Assembly (NCBI RefSeq): GCF_002557795.1
Contig: NZ_CP023777.1
Coordinates: 1,504,001 to 1,568,000, forward strand
DNA: 64,000 nucleotides
Reading direction: 5' to 3'
Source of the DNA: Chitinophaga caeni
GTDB taxonomy: Bacteria; Bacteroidota; Bacteroidia; Chitinophagales; Chitinophagaceae
Part shown: in pieces, positions 9,846-18,669 of the stretch
Numbering within the stretch: the first letter of the stretch is position 1
Layout: the number at the start of each line of letters is the position of its first letter
The notes under the pieces: model-generated
Told to the model about the DNA's origin: nothing
What the model saw: only the letters and a program-made list of their open reading frames with translations
The model's database searches: none
Made by a program: the position numbers and the translations under genes

Positions 9846-10865
9846 ATGGGAAATCAAATTGGAATCTTGGGAAGCGGTAGCTGGTCTACTGCTTTGGCCA
9901 AAATCTTAACAGATAACGGGCATAATATTCATTGGTGGATTCGTAATGTGGACACTATACGGCATCTTGAAAATCGCCGTCATAATAAACATTACCTGGC
10001 CTCGGTTTATTTTGATACGCAGCTATTACATCCTAACCCGGATGTATACGAAGTTGTTAGTAATTGCGATATCATCATCTTATCTGTGCCGTCCGCTTTT
10101 TTGAAAGATGTATTAGCCCCTTTGCCGAAAGATATTTTCAAAGGTAAAAAGGTGATCTCTGCTATAAAAGGGCTCGTATCACCCGAAAATATCCTGATCA
10201 ATGAATACTTGGAAACGGAATTCAACCTGCCGTTGGAAAGGTATTTTACCATTACTGGACCTTGCCACGCCGAGGAGGTTGCGAATGAAAAGCTATCCTA
10301 CCTTACATTTAGCGGTACTTCCTTGGAAGAAGCGCAAATAATGGCAGATTATTTTAGTAATGATTATTTGCAAACGATCGCGAATACAGATGTTTTAGGG
10401 GTACAGTACGCGGCAGTCCTTAAAAATATTTATGCTTTGGGCGCCGGTATTGCGCATGGTTTGGAATATGGCGATAACTTCTTGAGTGTTTACATTACTA
10501 ACTGCTTCCGGGAAATGCAGGCTTTCCTCGAAAAATTCGAACAGTTAAATACCCCTTACGATGAAGACCCGGCTGTACATAACTATAATGCCAGTGCTTA
10601 CCTGGGAGATTTATTAGTGACCTGCTATTCTCTACATAGCCGTAATAGGACTTTTGGGAACATGATCGGTAAAGGCTACAGCGTTAAAGCTGCCCAGCTC
10701 GAACTAAACATGGTTGCGGAAGGTTATTACGCTTGTAAATCAATTTACGGTGTAAATGAACAAGTTGGCGCCGTTATGCCGATTGCCCAAGCGGTATATG
10801 CCATTTTATGGGAACAGGTTAAAGCCGAAGAAGCATTCCTATCCCTCGAAAAAGGATTTATTTAG
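9846..10865 (+). CDS. gpsA: Glycerol-3-phosphate dehydrogenase [NAD(P)+]
   Basis: Reduces dihydroxyacetone phosphate to sn-glycerol 3-phosphate in the cytoplasm, supplying the phospholipid backbone. The 339 residues match the family length. The Rossmann motif GILGSGSWSTA begins at residue 6, a conserved lysine lies in SAIKGL (K108), GPCHAEEV is at 138-145, and the second conserved lysine is in VLKNIYALGAG (K193). A monocistronic position is likely: it follows a terminator and converges with hemW, leaving only 12 bases between the two stop codons. Confidence 0.95.
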   Translation: MGNQIGILGSGSWSTALAKILTDNGHNIHWWIRNVDTIRHLENRRHNKHYLASVYFDTQLLHPNPDVYEVVSNCDIIILSVPSAFLKDVLAPLPKDIFKGKKVISAIKGLVSPENILINEYLETEFNLPLERYFTITGPCHAEEVANEKLSYLTFSGTSLEEAQIMADYFSNDYLQTIANTDVLGVQYAAVLKNIYALGAGIAHGLEYGDNFLSVYITNCFREMQAFLEKFEQLNTPYDEDPAVHNYNASAYLGDLLVTCYSLHSRNRTFGNMIGKGYSVKAAQLELNMVAEGYYACKSIYGVNEQVGAVMPIAQAVYAILWEQVKAEEAFLSLEKGFI

Positions 10866-10877
10866 GGAAATGAAATT

Positions 10878-12002
10878 TTAAATAAAGAGTTCAGCCGCGA
10901 TGCCATCTGCAAAAAACTTGCCTTCCCGGCTGAGCTTCAACACTTGTCCTTCCTCTATAACCCAGCCCTTGTAAATAAATTCCTTGCTAGCAGTAGCGAT
11001 TATCAACCTTTCTTTTTCACCGAAATACAGCGCGACCTTTTCCAGGTCGCATCCCTTGGCGGTTCTTAAGGAAGTCATGACATATTCGTTCAATTTCATA
11101 GCCGGGCTTAGTATTTCCTGCTCAAATGGAACCAGGTTTTTGTGCAAAGATTGCATGTACAACTGGTTATTGGCTATATTCCATTGCCGGCTGTTACCAT
11201 CGAAAGAATGCGCGGAAGGCCCGAGGCCCAGGTAAGGAACGCCTTCCCAGTAATTACTATTATGCCTGGAATGCATTCCGGGCAATGAGAAGTTCGATAT
11301 TTCGTAATGTTCGTAGCCCGCTTCTTCCGTCCATTGCATCAAAGATTCAAAATGCATGGCTGCTTTATCGGGATCGATAGCAGGAATTTTTTTCTTGTTA
11401 ATAAAATGATCTAAAGCTGTACCAGGCTCAACTGTTAAGGCATAACAAGATAGGTGCGGAACCCCGAGCGAAATAGCTTGGTCTACATTTTGCTGCCAAG
11501 CATCGTCCGTGAGTGTCGGGCCGCCGTATATTAAGTCTATGCTGATATTGTCGAAGCCGGCATCTTGAGCATCTAAGATACATTGCTTACTTTGTAGGGC
11601 ATTGTGTGCGCGGTTCATCCACCGGAGATCTTCTTCGAAGAAAGATTGGATGCCGATGCTAAACCTGTTGATGCCGCAGTCTTTTAGGACTTTTAGTTTT
11701 TGTGGATGGAGATCGTCGGGGTTGGCTTCCAGGGTAATTTCAGGCCTTTTTTCAACAGGGAAATGCTTGTATATACTGTTGAGTAAACCCAAGATTTCCG
11801 GGCCTTCCAATAAACTGGGCGTTCCCCCGCCGAAATAAATTGTTTGTATGGGTTGGTTTTGAAGGTATGATTTCCTCAGTTCCAATTCCCGCAAGATGGA
11901 CGCTACCATCTCTTCCCGGTAATAGGTGGTGGTGGAGAAATGAAAATTACAGTAGTGACAAGCCTTACGGCAAAAAGGAATATGAAGGTAAATACCGGCC
12001 AT
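10878..12002 (-). CDS. hemW: Radical SAM heme chaperone HemW (coproporphyrinogen oxidase-like)
   Basis: 374-residue radical SAM protein. The iron-sulfur motif C-x3-C-x2-C is at C11, C15 and C18 (CRKACHYCNF), followed by phenylalanine where true HemN has a further cysteine. GGGTPS is at 58-63. The N terminus starts directly at the SAM domain, as in HemW and unlike HemN. HemW proteins bind heme and are thought to deliver it to target proteins rather than oxidise coproporphyrinogen. Older annotation would call this oxygen-independent coproporphyrinogen III oxidase. A heme pathway gene (hemD) lies nearby on the other strand, divergent from this one. Confidence 0.88.
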   Translation of the reverse strand: MAGIYLHIPFCRKACHYCNFHFSTTTYYREEMVASILRELELRKSYLQNQPIQTIYFGGGTPSLLEGPEILGLLNSIYKHFPVEKRPEITLEANPDDLHPQKLKVLKDCGINRFSIGIQSFFEEDLRWMNRAHNALQSKQCILDAQDAGFDNISIDLIYGGPTLTDDAWQQNVDQAISLGVPHLSCYALTVEPGTALDHFINKKKIPAIDPDKAAMHFESLMQWTEEAGYEHYEISNFSLPGMHSRHNSNYWEGVPYLGLGPSAHSFDGNSRQWNIANNQLYMQSLHKNLVPFEQEILSPAMKLNEYVMTSLRTAKGCDLEKVALYFGEKERLIIATASKEFIYKGWVIEEGQVLKLSREGKFFADGIAAELFI

Positions 12003-12006
12003 CGGG

Positions 12007-12036
12007 TTGAAATAAAAAATCGAAATAATATATTTG
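12007..12036 (+). promoter_or_regulatory. Bacteroidota-type promoter for the DUF4271-hemD pair
   Basis: TTG at 12007-12009, a 19-base spacer, then TATATTTG at 12029-12036, an exact match to TAnnTTTG. This is the best two-element promoter match noted in the window. The start site should fall about 60 bases before the ATG at 12103. Confidence 0.6.
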
Positions 12037-12102
12037 CAAAGCTCGGAAATAGGTAAGAGTTTTGCTTAAATTTTGGAATCAGCCTACTTGCTAAAATTTT
12101 TT

Positions 12103-13170
12103 ATGTTGCGAATTTGGATCCTTTTAATCATTATCTTTTCTTCTCTTGGTAGCTATGCCCAGGTAGATACTACCCGTCGAGAAAAGCAAACATCAGCTCC
12201 CGCTACACTAAAACAAGCGGCTGTTCCGCAAGTTTCCAAAGGTAAAACAGATTCTTCGCATCGCAATCCACCCCGGCAACAAAGTCAAAGCCCCGAAGTG
12301 CGAAGCCAAGCCCGGCAGCAAACTGGGATCACAAAATTATCCTACAATAAAGATAAAGATACTGACAGGAAAGATAAAGATACTGACAGGGTCGATTCGC
12401 CCCTGGTAGCCCAAAGATCGGCTTACTTAGTATTACTTGACTCCTTGGAGGCACATAACCGGTATTTTATTCATTCTAAGGAAACAGCCCTTAACGATAT
12501 CAACAGGCTTCGGCAAGATCAGCAAGACGATTGGCTGGTATACGTAATTGCCGGGGTATTATTGATCTTGGGCATTTTCCGGGTATCGTATATCAAGTTT
12601 TTCAGTGATTTGTTCCGGGCTTTTTTTAATCCCACCCTGAGCCAGCGGCAACTAAAAGATCAATTATCCCAATCGCCGTTCCCGAACTTTTTATTGAATA
12701 TTTTCTTTGTCATATCCCTGGGCCTGTATTTATACTTGCTAATGAACCGGCTGGATTATGTTAAGAACGAGATTAAATGGATGTTGATCCCCGGGTTGAT
12801 GCTGTTGGTCGCTTTGATTTACTTTATAAAGTATGTTGTTTTAAGGTTCTCCGGTTGGTTGTTTGGTAGCATGGAGCTAACAGACTCCTATATATTTATA
12901 CTTTATTTGATAAACAAAGTATTGGGTGTTATCCTGGTTCCTTTCTTAGTAGTCCTCGCGTTCTGTAATCCGGAGCTAGCTAAGGTGGGTATATACATAT
13001 CATTATTCTTAATTGTGTTGTTAGTTGGTTATAGGTATGTTAGATCATATTCCCTAGTAAAACAGTACCTGTCGTTCAGTAAATTGCATTTTTTTCTTTA
13101 CCTTTGCACATTCGAAGTAATGCCGGTTTTGATTATCATCAAGGTGTTACTGAAGATAGTTAACGGGTAA
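12103..13170 (+). CDS. DUF4271 domain membrane protein
   Basis: 355 residues from the ATG at 12103, chosen over an upstream TTG because it begins a signal sequence (MLRIWILLIIIFSSLGSYAQ). A polar, Pro/Gln/Lys-rich stretch spans about residues 20-110. About seven hydrophobic segments follow between 145 and 350. The membrane part resembles DUF4271, a Bacteroidota family of unknown function usually next to hemD, as here. Residues near 83-97 contain a perfect doubled heptapeptide (KDKDTDR twice). The family name is reasonably sure; function is not known. Confidence 0.75.
   Translation: MLRIWILLIIIFSSLGSYAQVDTTRREKQTSAPATLKQAAVPQVSKGKTDSSHRNPPRQQSQSPEVRSQARQQTGITKLSYNKDKDTDRKDKDTDRVDSPLVAQRSAYLVLLDSLEAHNRYFIHSKETALNDINRLRQDQQDDWLVYVIAGVLLILGIFRVSYIKFFSDLFRAFFNPTLSQRQLKDQLSQSPFPNFLLNIFFVISLGLYLYLLMNRLDYVKNEIKWMLIPGLMLLVALIYFIKYVVLRFSGWLFGSMELTDSYIFILYLINKVLGVILVPFLVVLAFCNPELAKVGIYISLFLIVLLVGYRYVRSYSLVKQYLSFSKLHFFLYLCTFEVMPVLIIIKVLLKIVNG
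12349..12390 (+). repeat. Perfect in-frame 21-bp tandem duplication
   Basis: Two identical 21-base copies, 12349-12369 and 12370-12390, inside the polar linker of the DUF4271 gene, encoding KDKDTDR twice. The identity at the DNA level suggests a recent slippage event. Confidence 0.9.
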
Positions 13171-13219
13171 AATTTGGAACCGGTTTACCAAAAATTAGTT
13201 AACAAGAGCAAATAAAAGT

Positions 13220-14014
13220 ATGATAAAAGGCGGGCCAAAAAAAGAAATGCAAGTGAAACAACAAATGTCAATCCTTATTTCCCAACCTAAGCCTGAAACT
13301 GAAAAATCCCCTTACTTCGACTTAGCGAAGAAATTCAACGTACGGTTAGATTTTCAACCTTTTATTAGGGTAGAAGGTGTTTCGGGAAAAGAATTCAGGA
13401 AGCAAAAGATCGACATTTTATCTCACTCTGCGGTTATTTTTACTAGTAGGAATTCTGTAGACCACTTTTTTAGGGTTTGCGAAGAGCTGAAATTAAAAGT
13501 TTCCCAGGACTGTAAGTACTTCTGTATCACGGAAGCGATTGCATTGTACCTTCAGAAGTTTATTCTCTACAGGAAAAGAAAAGTGTTTTACGGTGCCGAT
13601 GGTTCTACTAAGAGCTTGTTGGAAGTAATGAACAAGCACCGCGAAAATGAGAAATTCTTATTCCCTTGTTCCGATAGCCAAAAAAAGGATATCGAGGAAT
13701 GGTTGAAAAGCAATAAGTGCGATTATGCCACTGCCACGCTTTACCGCACCGTTTCTAATGATGTAAAGGAATTGTTGACCAAGAACAGCTATGATATTAT
13801 CGTGTTCTTCAGTCCTTACGGCGTACGTTCCCTCTTCGAGAATATTCCCAAATTCAAACAGAACGGTACTCATATTGCGGCTTTCGGACCAACTACTTCC
13901 GCCACGGTTGAAGAATTTGGTCTACGCTTGGATGTCAAAGCTCCTTCGCCGCAAGCGCCATCCATGGTGGCTGCTTTGGAGAAATATCTCGTAGAGATGA
14001 GCACAAAAAAATAA
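13220..14014 (+). CDS. hemD: Uroporphyrinogen-III synthase
   Basis: 264 residues; cyclises hydroxymethylbilane to uroporphyrinogen III in tetrapyrrole synthesis. It has the two-domain HemD pattern: ILISQPKPE near the start, AVIFTSRNSVDHFF around residues 73-86 (the domain-crossing motif), then DIIVFFSPYGVRSLFEN and THIAAFGPTTSATVEEFGL in the second half. Family conservation is always weak; these segments are the diagnostic ones. It follows DUF4271 by 49 bases and shares its promoter, and a terminator follows the stop codon. Confidence 0.88.
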   Translation: MIKGGPKKEMQVKQQMSILISQPKPETEKSPYFDLAKKFNVRLDFQPFIRVEGVSGKEFRKQKIDILSHSAVIFTSRNSVDHFFRVCEELKLKVSQDCKYFCITEAIALYLQKFILYRKRKVFYGADGSTKSLLEVMNKHRENEKFLFPCSDSQKKDIEEWLKSNKCDYATATLYRTVSNDVKELLTKNSYDIIVFFSPYGVRSLFENIPKFKQNGTHIAAFGPTTSATVEEFGLRLDVKAPSPQAPSMVAALEKYLVEMSTKK

Positions 14015-14045
14015 TTCGAAAAGATCAATAAAATAAACTTATTTT

Positions 14046-14085
14046 GATAGGCAGTCGTTATAATAATGACTGTCTATTTTTTTTT
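14046..14085 (+). terminator. Rho-independent terminator after hemD
   Basis: Stem of about 13 bp, from ATAGGCAGTCGTT (14047-14059) pairing with AATGACTGTCTAT (14065-14077), 5-base loop, followed by a run of at least nine T. Confidence 0.85.
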
Positions 14086-14137
14086 AATAAAGTATTGCCT
14101 TCAAGACCGGTGTTGCTAAAATAAATTTCCTATAACC

Positions 14138-16204
14138 ATGCGGGAATATTCCAATCATTTAATACATGAAACAAGTCCTTACCTGTTGCAGCATGCCCAT
14201 AACCCGGTAGAATGGTATCCTTGGGGAGAAGCAGCGCTGGAAAGGGCAAAACAAGAGAATAAGCCTATCTTGGTAAGTATCGGTTATGCCGCATGCCATT
14301 GGTGCCATGTAATGGAAAGGGAAAGCTTTGAAGACGAGGCCACGGCCCGGATTATGAATGAGCATTTCATTAATATAAAAATTGATCGTGAAGAGCGGCC
14401 GGACCTGGATCATATCTATATGGATGCAGTACAGGCCATGAGCGGTTCCGGGGGATGGCCCCTGAATGTATTCTTATTGCCAGATAAAAAGCCGTTTTAC
14501 GGCGGAACATATTTTCCTCCTGTAAAAGCTTATAAGCGGCCATCTTGGCAAGAAGTACTACTGGCTATTAACGATGCATTTCATAACCGCAGAACTGATA
14601 TCGAACAGCAAGCAGCGACCCTCGTTGAGCACCTCGCCCAATCCAATCAATTCGGCATGCAAGCCCAGCCTAAATTGGATCTGAAATTACCGCTGGAAGA
14701 ACTTTTTACGAAATCCCAATTGGATACTATTGCTCAAAACATCTTAGCACAATCAGACAATACCTGGGGGGGCTTTGGGAAAGCACCTAAATTTCCCGGA
14801 ACATTTAACATTCAATACTTATTGAAATATTATCATGTTTACGGGGATGAGGCAGCACTGAAACAAGCATTACTCAGTCTTGATAAAATGCTCCAGGGCG
14901 GGATATACGACCAGTTAGGGGGAGGTTTTGCACGCTATTCTACTGATGAACAGTGGTTGGCTCCACATTTTGAGAAGATGTTGTACGATAATGCCTTGTT
15001 AGTAGATGTACTTTGCGATGCTTATCAAATGACCGGCAACCAGGTCTATGCCGATACGGTCGCGCATACATTACAATTTGTTCAACGGGAGATGACATCG
15101 CTCGAAGGACTATTTTATGCCGCGCTGGATGCCGATTCTGAAGGTGTTGAAGGGAAGTTTTATACCTGGCAAAAAGCGGAAGTTGAGGCCGTATTAGGTG
15201 ATGCGGCCGGTATATTCTGCGAGTATTACGGGGTGACGGAAGGAGGGAATTGGGAAGAAACCAATATCTTATGGGTACAAGAGCCATTGGAAGCTTTCGC
15301 GAAAAGCAGGGCGCTGGATCCCGAAACAACGGCCAACAGCCTGGCGGAAAGCAGGGCCAAGATGCTAAAAGCCAGGGAAGAGCGGGTTCGGCCGGGCTTG
15401 GATGATAAAGCAATCCTATCTTGGAATGCATTAATGATTCATGCTTATTGTAAAGCTTATGCGAGCCTTGGGATTGACGCATATAGACAAGCGGCTATTA
15501 CAGCAGCAGATGCTATTTGGGCATATTTTAAGCAAGGCGGCGAGGAAGGCATGTTGTTATACCATACCTTTAAAAACGGCCAGGCAAAATACCCTGCATT
15601 TTTGGATGATTATGCTTATTTTGTACGCTCACTCATTGCATTACAAGAAGTTACGGGAAGCTTAGAATATTTAAATAAAGCAACACAATTGACGGAGCAT
15701 ATCAACCGTTTATTTGTTGACGAGCAAGGTATATACTATTATTACACGGCAGAGCGGCAGGAAGACGTAATTGTTCGGAAAAAAGAGATCTACGACGGGG
15801 CTACCCCTAGCGGGAATGCTATCATGGCCCAAAACCTTCTCTATTTATCTATTGTATTTGATAATAAGCAGTACCGTGACCAGGCCATAGGCATGATTTC
15901 GCGCCTATCCCAGACAATAACCAGGTATCCTACATCGTTTGGGATATGGGCAAATTTGATGTTACAACTGTTAGACGGCACCCGGGAGATTGCGGTAGTT
16001 GGGAAGGATTATAAACTGCGGATGCAGGAAGCCCACCAATATTTTATCCCCTTCAAAGTCTTGATAGGGGCTGATTCAGACCAGAAATCGATTCCCTTGC
16101 TGGAAGGTCGGGAGGTGCCTGGCGATACCCTGGTATACCTGTGTAAAGATTATCATTGCATTAAACCTGTTCATTATATAAAAGAAATTATTAATTTAAT
16201 ATAG
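14138..16204 (+). CDS. Thioredoxin-domain / DUF255 protein, YyaL (spermatogenesis-associated protein 20) family
   Basis: 688 residues, the full family length. The N-terminal domain (about 1-165) is a thioredoxin-like fold with a CxxC motif at C53 and C56 in [16 protein letters not shown]. The remaining 500 residues are an alpha/alpha-barrel domain of the N-acylglucosamine epimerase / glycosidase type, with [26 protein letters not shown] and [10 protein letters not shown] characteristic of the family. No signal peptide is seen, so it is probably cytoplasmic. The family is widespread but the reaction is not established; the motifs suggest a redox-linked role. It starts behind the hemD terminator. 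Confidence 0.85.
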   Translation: MREYSNHLIHETSPYLLQHAHNPVEWYPWGEAALERAKQENKPILVSIGYAACHWCHVMERESFEDEATARIMNEHFINIKIDREERPDLDHIYMDAVQAMSGSGGWPLNVFLLPDKKPFYGGTYFPPVKAYKRPSWQEVLLAINDAFHNRRTDIEQQAATLVEHLAQSNQFGMQAQPKLDLKLPLEELFTKSQLDTIAQNILAQSDNTWGGFGKAPKFPGTFNIQYLLKYYHVYGDEAALKQALLSLDKMLQGGIYDQLGGGFARYSTDEQWLAPHFEKMLYDNALLVDVLCDAYQMTGNQVYADTVAHTLQFVQREMTSLEGLFYAALDADSEGVEGKFYTWQKAEVEAVLGDAAGIFCEYYGVTEGGNWEETNILWVQEPLEAFAKSRALDPETTANSLAESRAKMLKAREERVRPGLDDKAILSWNALMIHAYCKAYASLGIDAYRQAAITAADAIWAYFKQGGEEGMLLYHTFKNGQAKYPAFLDDYAYFVRSLIALQEVTGSLEYLNKATQLTEHINRLFVDEQGIYYYYTAERQEDVIVRKKEIYDGATPSGNAIMAQNLLYLSIVFDNKQYRDQAIGMISRLSQTITRYPTSFGIWANLMLQLLDGTREIAVVGKDYKLRMQEAHQYFIPFKVLIGADSDQKSIPLLEGREVPGDTLVYLCKDYHCIKPVHYIKEIINLI

Positions 16205-16351
16205 GAATTTGTAACTTGCGATACGGTTTAGAGAATTTTGGCGAGATGATATAATAAAATGTTAAAATTATCGTTTTAATACGTTACCGAGCTTTCCTTT
16301 TTCAAGCTGAAAAAGTTGGCTAAAAAGTAACTACGGATTAAAAATAATTAT

Positions 16352-16359
16352 TACATTTG
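16352..16359 (+). promoter_or_regulatory. Candidate -7 element for the gldKLMN operon (TACATTTG)
   Basis: Exact TAnnTTTG match 97 bases ahead of the gldK ATG. It overlaps a TTG codon in the gldK frame (16357), which argues against that codon being the translation start. No clear -33 element is seen at normal spacing. Confidence 0.45.
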
Positions 16360-16455
16360 CTATCTTTCATATCATCAACCAGAGTGAGGAGAGTGACTAA
16401 AGAGTGCTGCGGGCAGGCAAATGCATCTGGCCGGATTATAGAAAAACATATTCTA

Positions 16456-17751
16456 ATGAAAGTCACCCTTATGAAGCTTAATTTTTTGAAAGGGATGTTG
16501 GCTATACTTTTAGTGATTCTTGCAGGTTGTGGTGGTGGAAAAAAAGCCCCCAAAAATGCGCAAGGCCAATTAATTGGTGTCAGTCCAAGACCTAAGTATA
16601 CGCCTCCCGTACCTATCGGAATGGTGTACGTGCCTTCTGGAACTTTCCATATGGGACCCAGCGATGAAGACGTGAACTATGCTTTTACAGCTAGGAACAA
16701 AGCGATCTCCATCTCTGGCTTTTACATGGATGCTACTGAAATCACGAACAACGAGTACCGACAATTTGTAGAATGGGTTAGAGATTCTATTGCTCATATC
16801 CTGTTGGGGCATGTAACCAACGTGGATGGCCAGGATTTTATCGACTGGAAACAGAAGATTAACTGGAAGGATCCTGCTACGATTGAGCAATTGGATGCGT
16901 TGATTTATGCAGCCGACGACCGTTTGTACGGCCGTAAAGAGGTGGATATCCGCAAGTTGAAATACCATGCGGAAACATTCAACTTTGATAAGGCTAAGTT
17001 GTTGGAAAACAAGGACAAACCCCGTTCTTCTTTCATTGAGAAAAAAGATGTGGCCATATATCCTGATACATTATGCTGGATACGTGACTTCTCTTATGCA
17101 TATAACGAACCGATGACCCGTATGTATTTTTGGCATCCGGCATTCGATAATTACCCGGTGGTGGGCGTAAATTGGCACCAAGCCAATGCCTTCTGTGAAT
17201 GGCGCAGCCGTTTCTGGGAAGATTATAGAAGGAGCAAGGGCTTGTTTACCGAGGATAAATTCCAATTGCCTTCGGAAGCGCAGTGGGAATATGCTGCCAG
17301 GGGTGGCCGCGAACAAGCGCCTTATCCTTGGGGTGGTGTTTACATCCGCAACAAGAACGGTTGCTTGTTAGCAAACTTTAAGCCGGGCAGGGGTAACTAC
17401 CCTGATGATGGCGGTTTCTATACCGTTAGGGCGGATGCTTACTTCCCGAACGATTACGGATTGTACAATATGGCCGGAAACGTGGCAGAATGGACACAAG
17501 ACGTATTCTATCAAAATGCTTACTCGTTTACTTCCGATATGAACCCTTATTTAAGGAAAGATATTAAGGATACAGATCCTCCAAAGATGAAACGCAAGGT
17601 AGTTAGAGGTGGTTCATGGAAAGATATCGGGTATTTCTTGCAGAATGGAACACGGTCCTACGAGTATCAAGACAGCGCCAAATCTTACATCGGCTTCCGT
17701 TGTACGATCGCGTTCTTGAGCCGCTCTAGGAATGATTTTAGTCGTCATTGA
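16456..17751 (+). CDS. gldK: Gliding motility / T9SS lipoprotein GldK
   Basis: Outer-membrane lipoprotein of the type IX secretion and gliding machine, where GldK with GldN forms a periplasmic ring around the trans-envelope motor. 431 residues from the ATG at 16456; the ATG at 16471 is also possible. A lipobox (VILAGC) ends the signal peptide. The rest is a formylglycine-generating-enzyme (FGE-sulfatase) fold: MVYVPSGTFHMGPSDED, then ATEITNNEYRQFV, PVVGVNWHQANAFCEWRS, LPSEAQWEYAARGG, MAGNVAEWTQD and VVRGGSWKD. GldK proteins use this fold structurally rather than as an enzyme. It is first in the gldKLMN order found across gliding Bacteroidota. Confidence 0.94.
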   Translation: MKVTLMKLNFLKGMLAILLVILAGCGGGKKAPKNAQGQLIGVSPRPKYTPPVPIGMVYVPSGTFHMGPSDEDVNYAFTARNKAISISGFYMDATEITNNEYRQFVEWVRDSIAHILLGHVTNVDGQDFIDWKQKINWKDPATIEQLDALIYAADDRLYGRKEVDIRKLKYHAETFNFDKAKLLENKDKPRSSFIEKKDVAIYPDTLCWIRDFSYAYNEPMTRMYFWHPAFDNYPVVGVNWHQANAFCEWRSRFWEDYRRSKGLFTEDKFQLPSEAQWEYAARGGREQAPYPWGGVYIRNKNGCLLANFKPGRGNYPDDGGFYTVRADAYFPNDYGLYNMAGNVAEWTQDVFYQNAYSFTSDMNPYLRKDIKDTDPPKMKRKVVRGGSWKDIGYFLQNGTRSYEYQDSAKSYIGFRCTIAFLSRSRNDFSRH

Positions 17752-17847
17752 TAAAGTATTAGACCAATAGCCATATTAATTGAATGCATGGTTGGCAACA
17801 AAGAGCTCCTATTTAATCTATATCATAATTTTTAACCTTTAAATCAC

Positions 17848-17864
17848 TAGTTTTTAAAAAACTA
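17848..17864. repeat. 17-base perfect palindrome ahead of gldL
   Basis: TAGTTTTTAAAAAACTA, symmetric about the A at 17856, ending 12 bases before the gldL ATG. It could be a protein-binding site or a weak hairpin in the gldK-gldL mRNA; it is not a terminator because no T-run follows. Confidence 0.6.
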
Positions 17865-17876
17865 AAATTTTGACCT

Positions 17877-18614
17877 ATGGCTATGAATCCTAAATCAGCG
17901 AAATGGCTTAATTTCTTCGTGTGTATCGCGGCAGCTGTCGTGATCGTGGGTGCGATGTTTAAATTGATGCACTGGCCTCTTGCCGGCCATATGCTTGTAG
18001 TAGGTTTGTCTACTGAAGCATTGGTATTCTTGGTATATGCCTTTGTACCGGATGGAAGTGCGCCTGCGCCTGCTGCACCTGCATATACTGGTTCCCCGGC
18101 TGTTGCTGGCTTGGATCAGATGTTGCAAGAGGCAGATATTACGCCTACAAATCTGAAAAGATTAAGCGAAAATTTCTCAAAACTGGGTTCTACTGTAGAT
18201 AAAATGAAAGACATCAGCGATGTGGTAGCCGTTACCGGCGATTACACCGCCAAAACTAAAGAAGCGGCCAATGCAATCGGTTCTTTAACACAAACCTATG
18301 CAAATGCTGCTGCAGCAGTGTCTACATTTAATTCTGCATCAGAATCTACCCGCAACTTCCACGAGCAAGTACAGTCAATGACAAAAAACATGGCTTCTTT
18401 GAATGCCATTTATGAATTGGAATTGCAAGATACTAATAACCACCTCAAAGCGATGAATGGCTTCTACAGTAACTTGTTGAAGGCTTCTGAAGCAATGACC
18501 GGTAGCGTGGATGATGCTAAGAAAACGCAAGAACAAATTTCACAGTTGGCTAAAAACTTGAGTAATTTGAATACCGTTTACGGTAATATGTTGACTGCAA
18601 TGCAAGGTAAATAG
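17877..18614 (+). CDS. gldL: Gliding motility / T9SS inner-membrane protein GldL
   Basis: Inner-membrane part of the proton-driven GldLM motor that powers type IX secretion and gliding. 245 residues with two N-terminal membrane segments (about 11-29 and 37-56) and a long cytoplasmic tail predicted to be helical. A glutamate inside the second segment (E47, in GLSTEALVFLVYA) matches the membrane glutamate known to matter in GldL. A second methionine two codons in could also start translation. It lies 125 bases after gldK and 55 before gldM. Confidence 0.95.
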   Translation: MAMNPKSAKWLNFFVCIAAAVVIVGAMFKLMHWPLAGHMLVVGLSTEALVFLVYAFVPDGSAPAPAAPAYTGSPAVAGLDQMLQEADITPTNLKRLSENFSKLGSTVDKMKDISDVVAVTGDYTAKTKEAANAIGSLTQTYANAAAAVSTFNSASESTRNFHEQVQSMTKNMASLNAIYELELQDTNNHLKAMNGFYSNLLKASEAMTGSVDDAKKTQEQISQLAKNLSNLNTVYGNMLTAMQGK

Positions 18615-18669
18615 TACATAGTTATTTTGAACGAACAATTAGAATATTCATTTCAAATTTTAAAAGACT

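Noticed and set aside
14940..15482. 180-codon open frame on the minus strand
   Set aside because: It lies within the YyaL-family gene, whose protein motifs are continuous across the same bases.
16357..16455. TTG start for gldK at 16357
   Set aside because: The codon lies inside an exact -7 promoter element and the lipoprotein signal peptide starts about 100 bases later.
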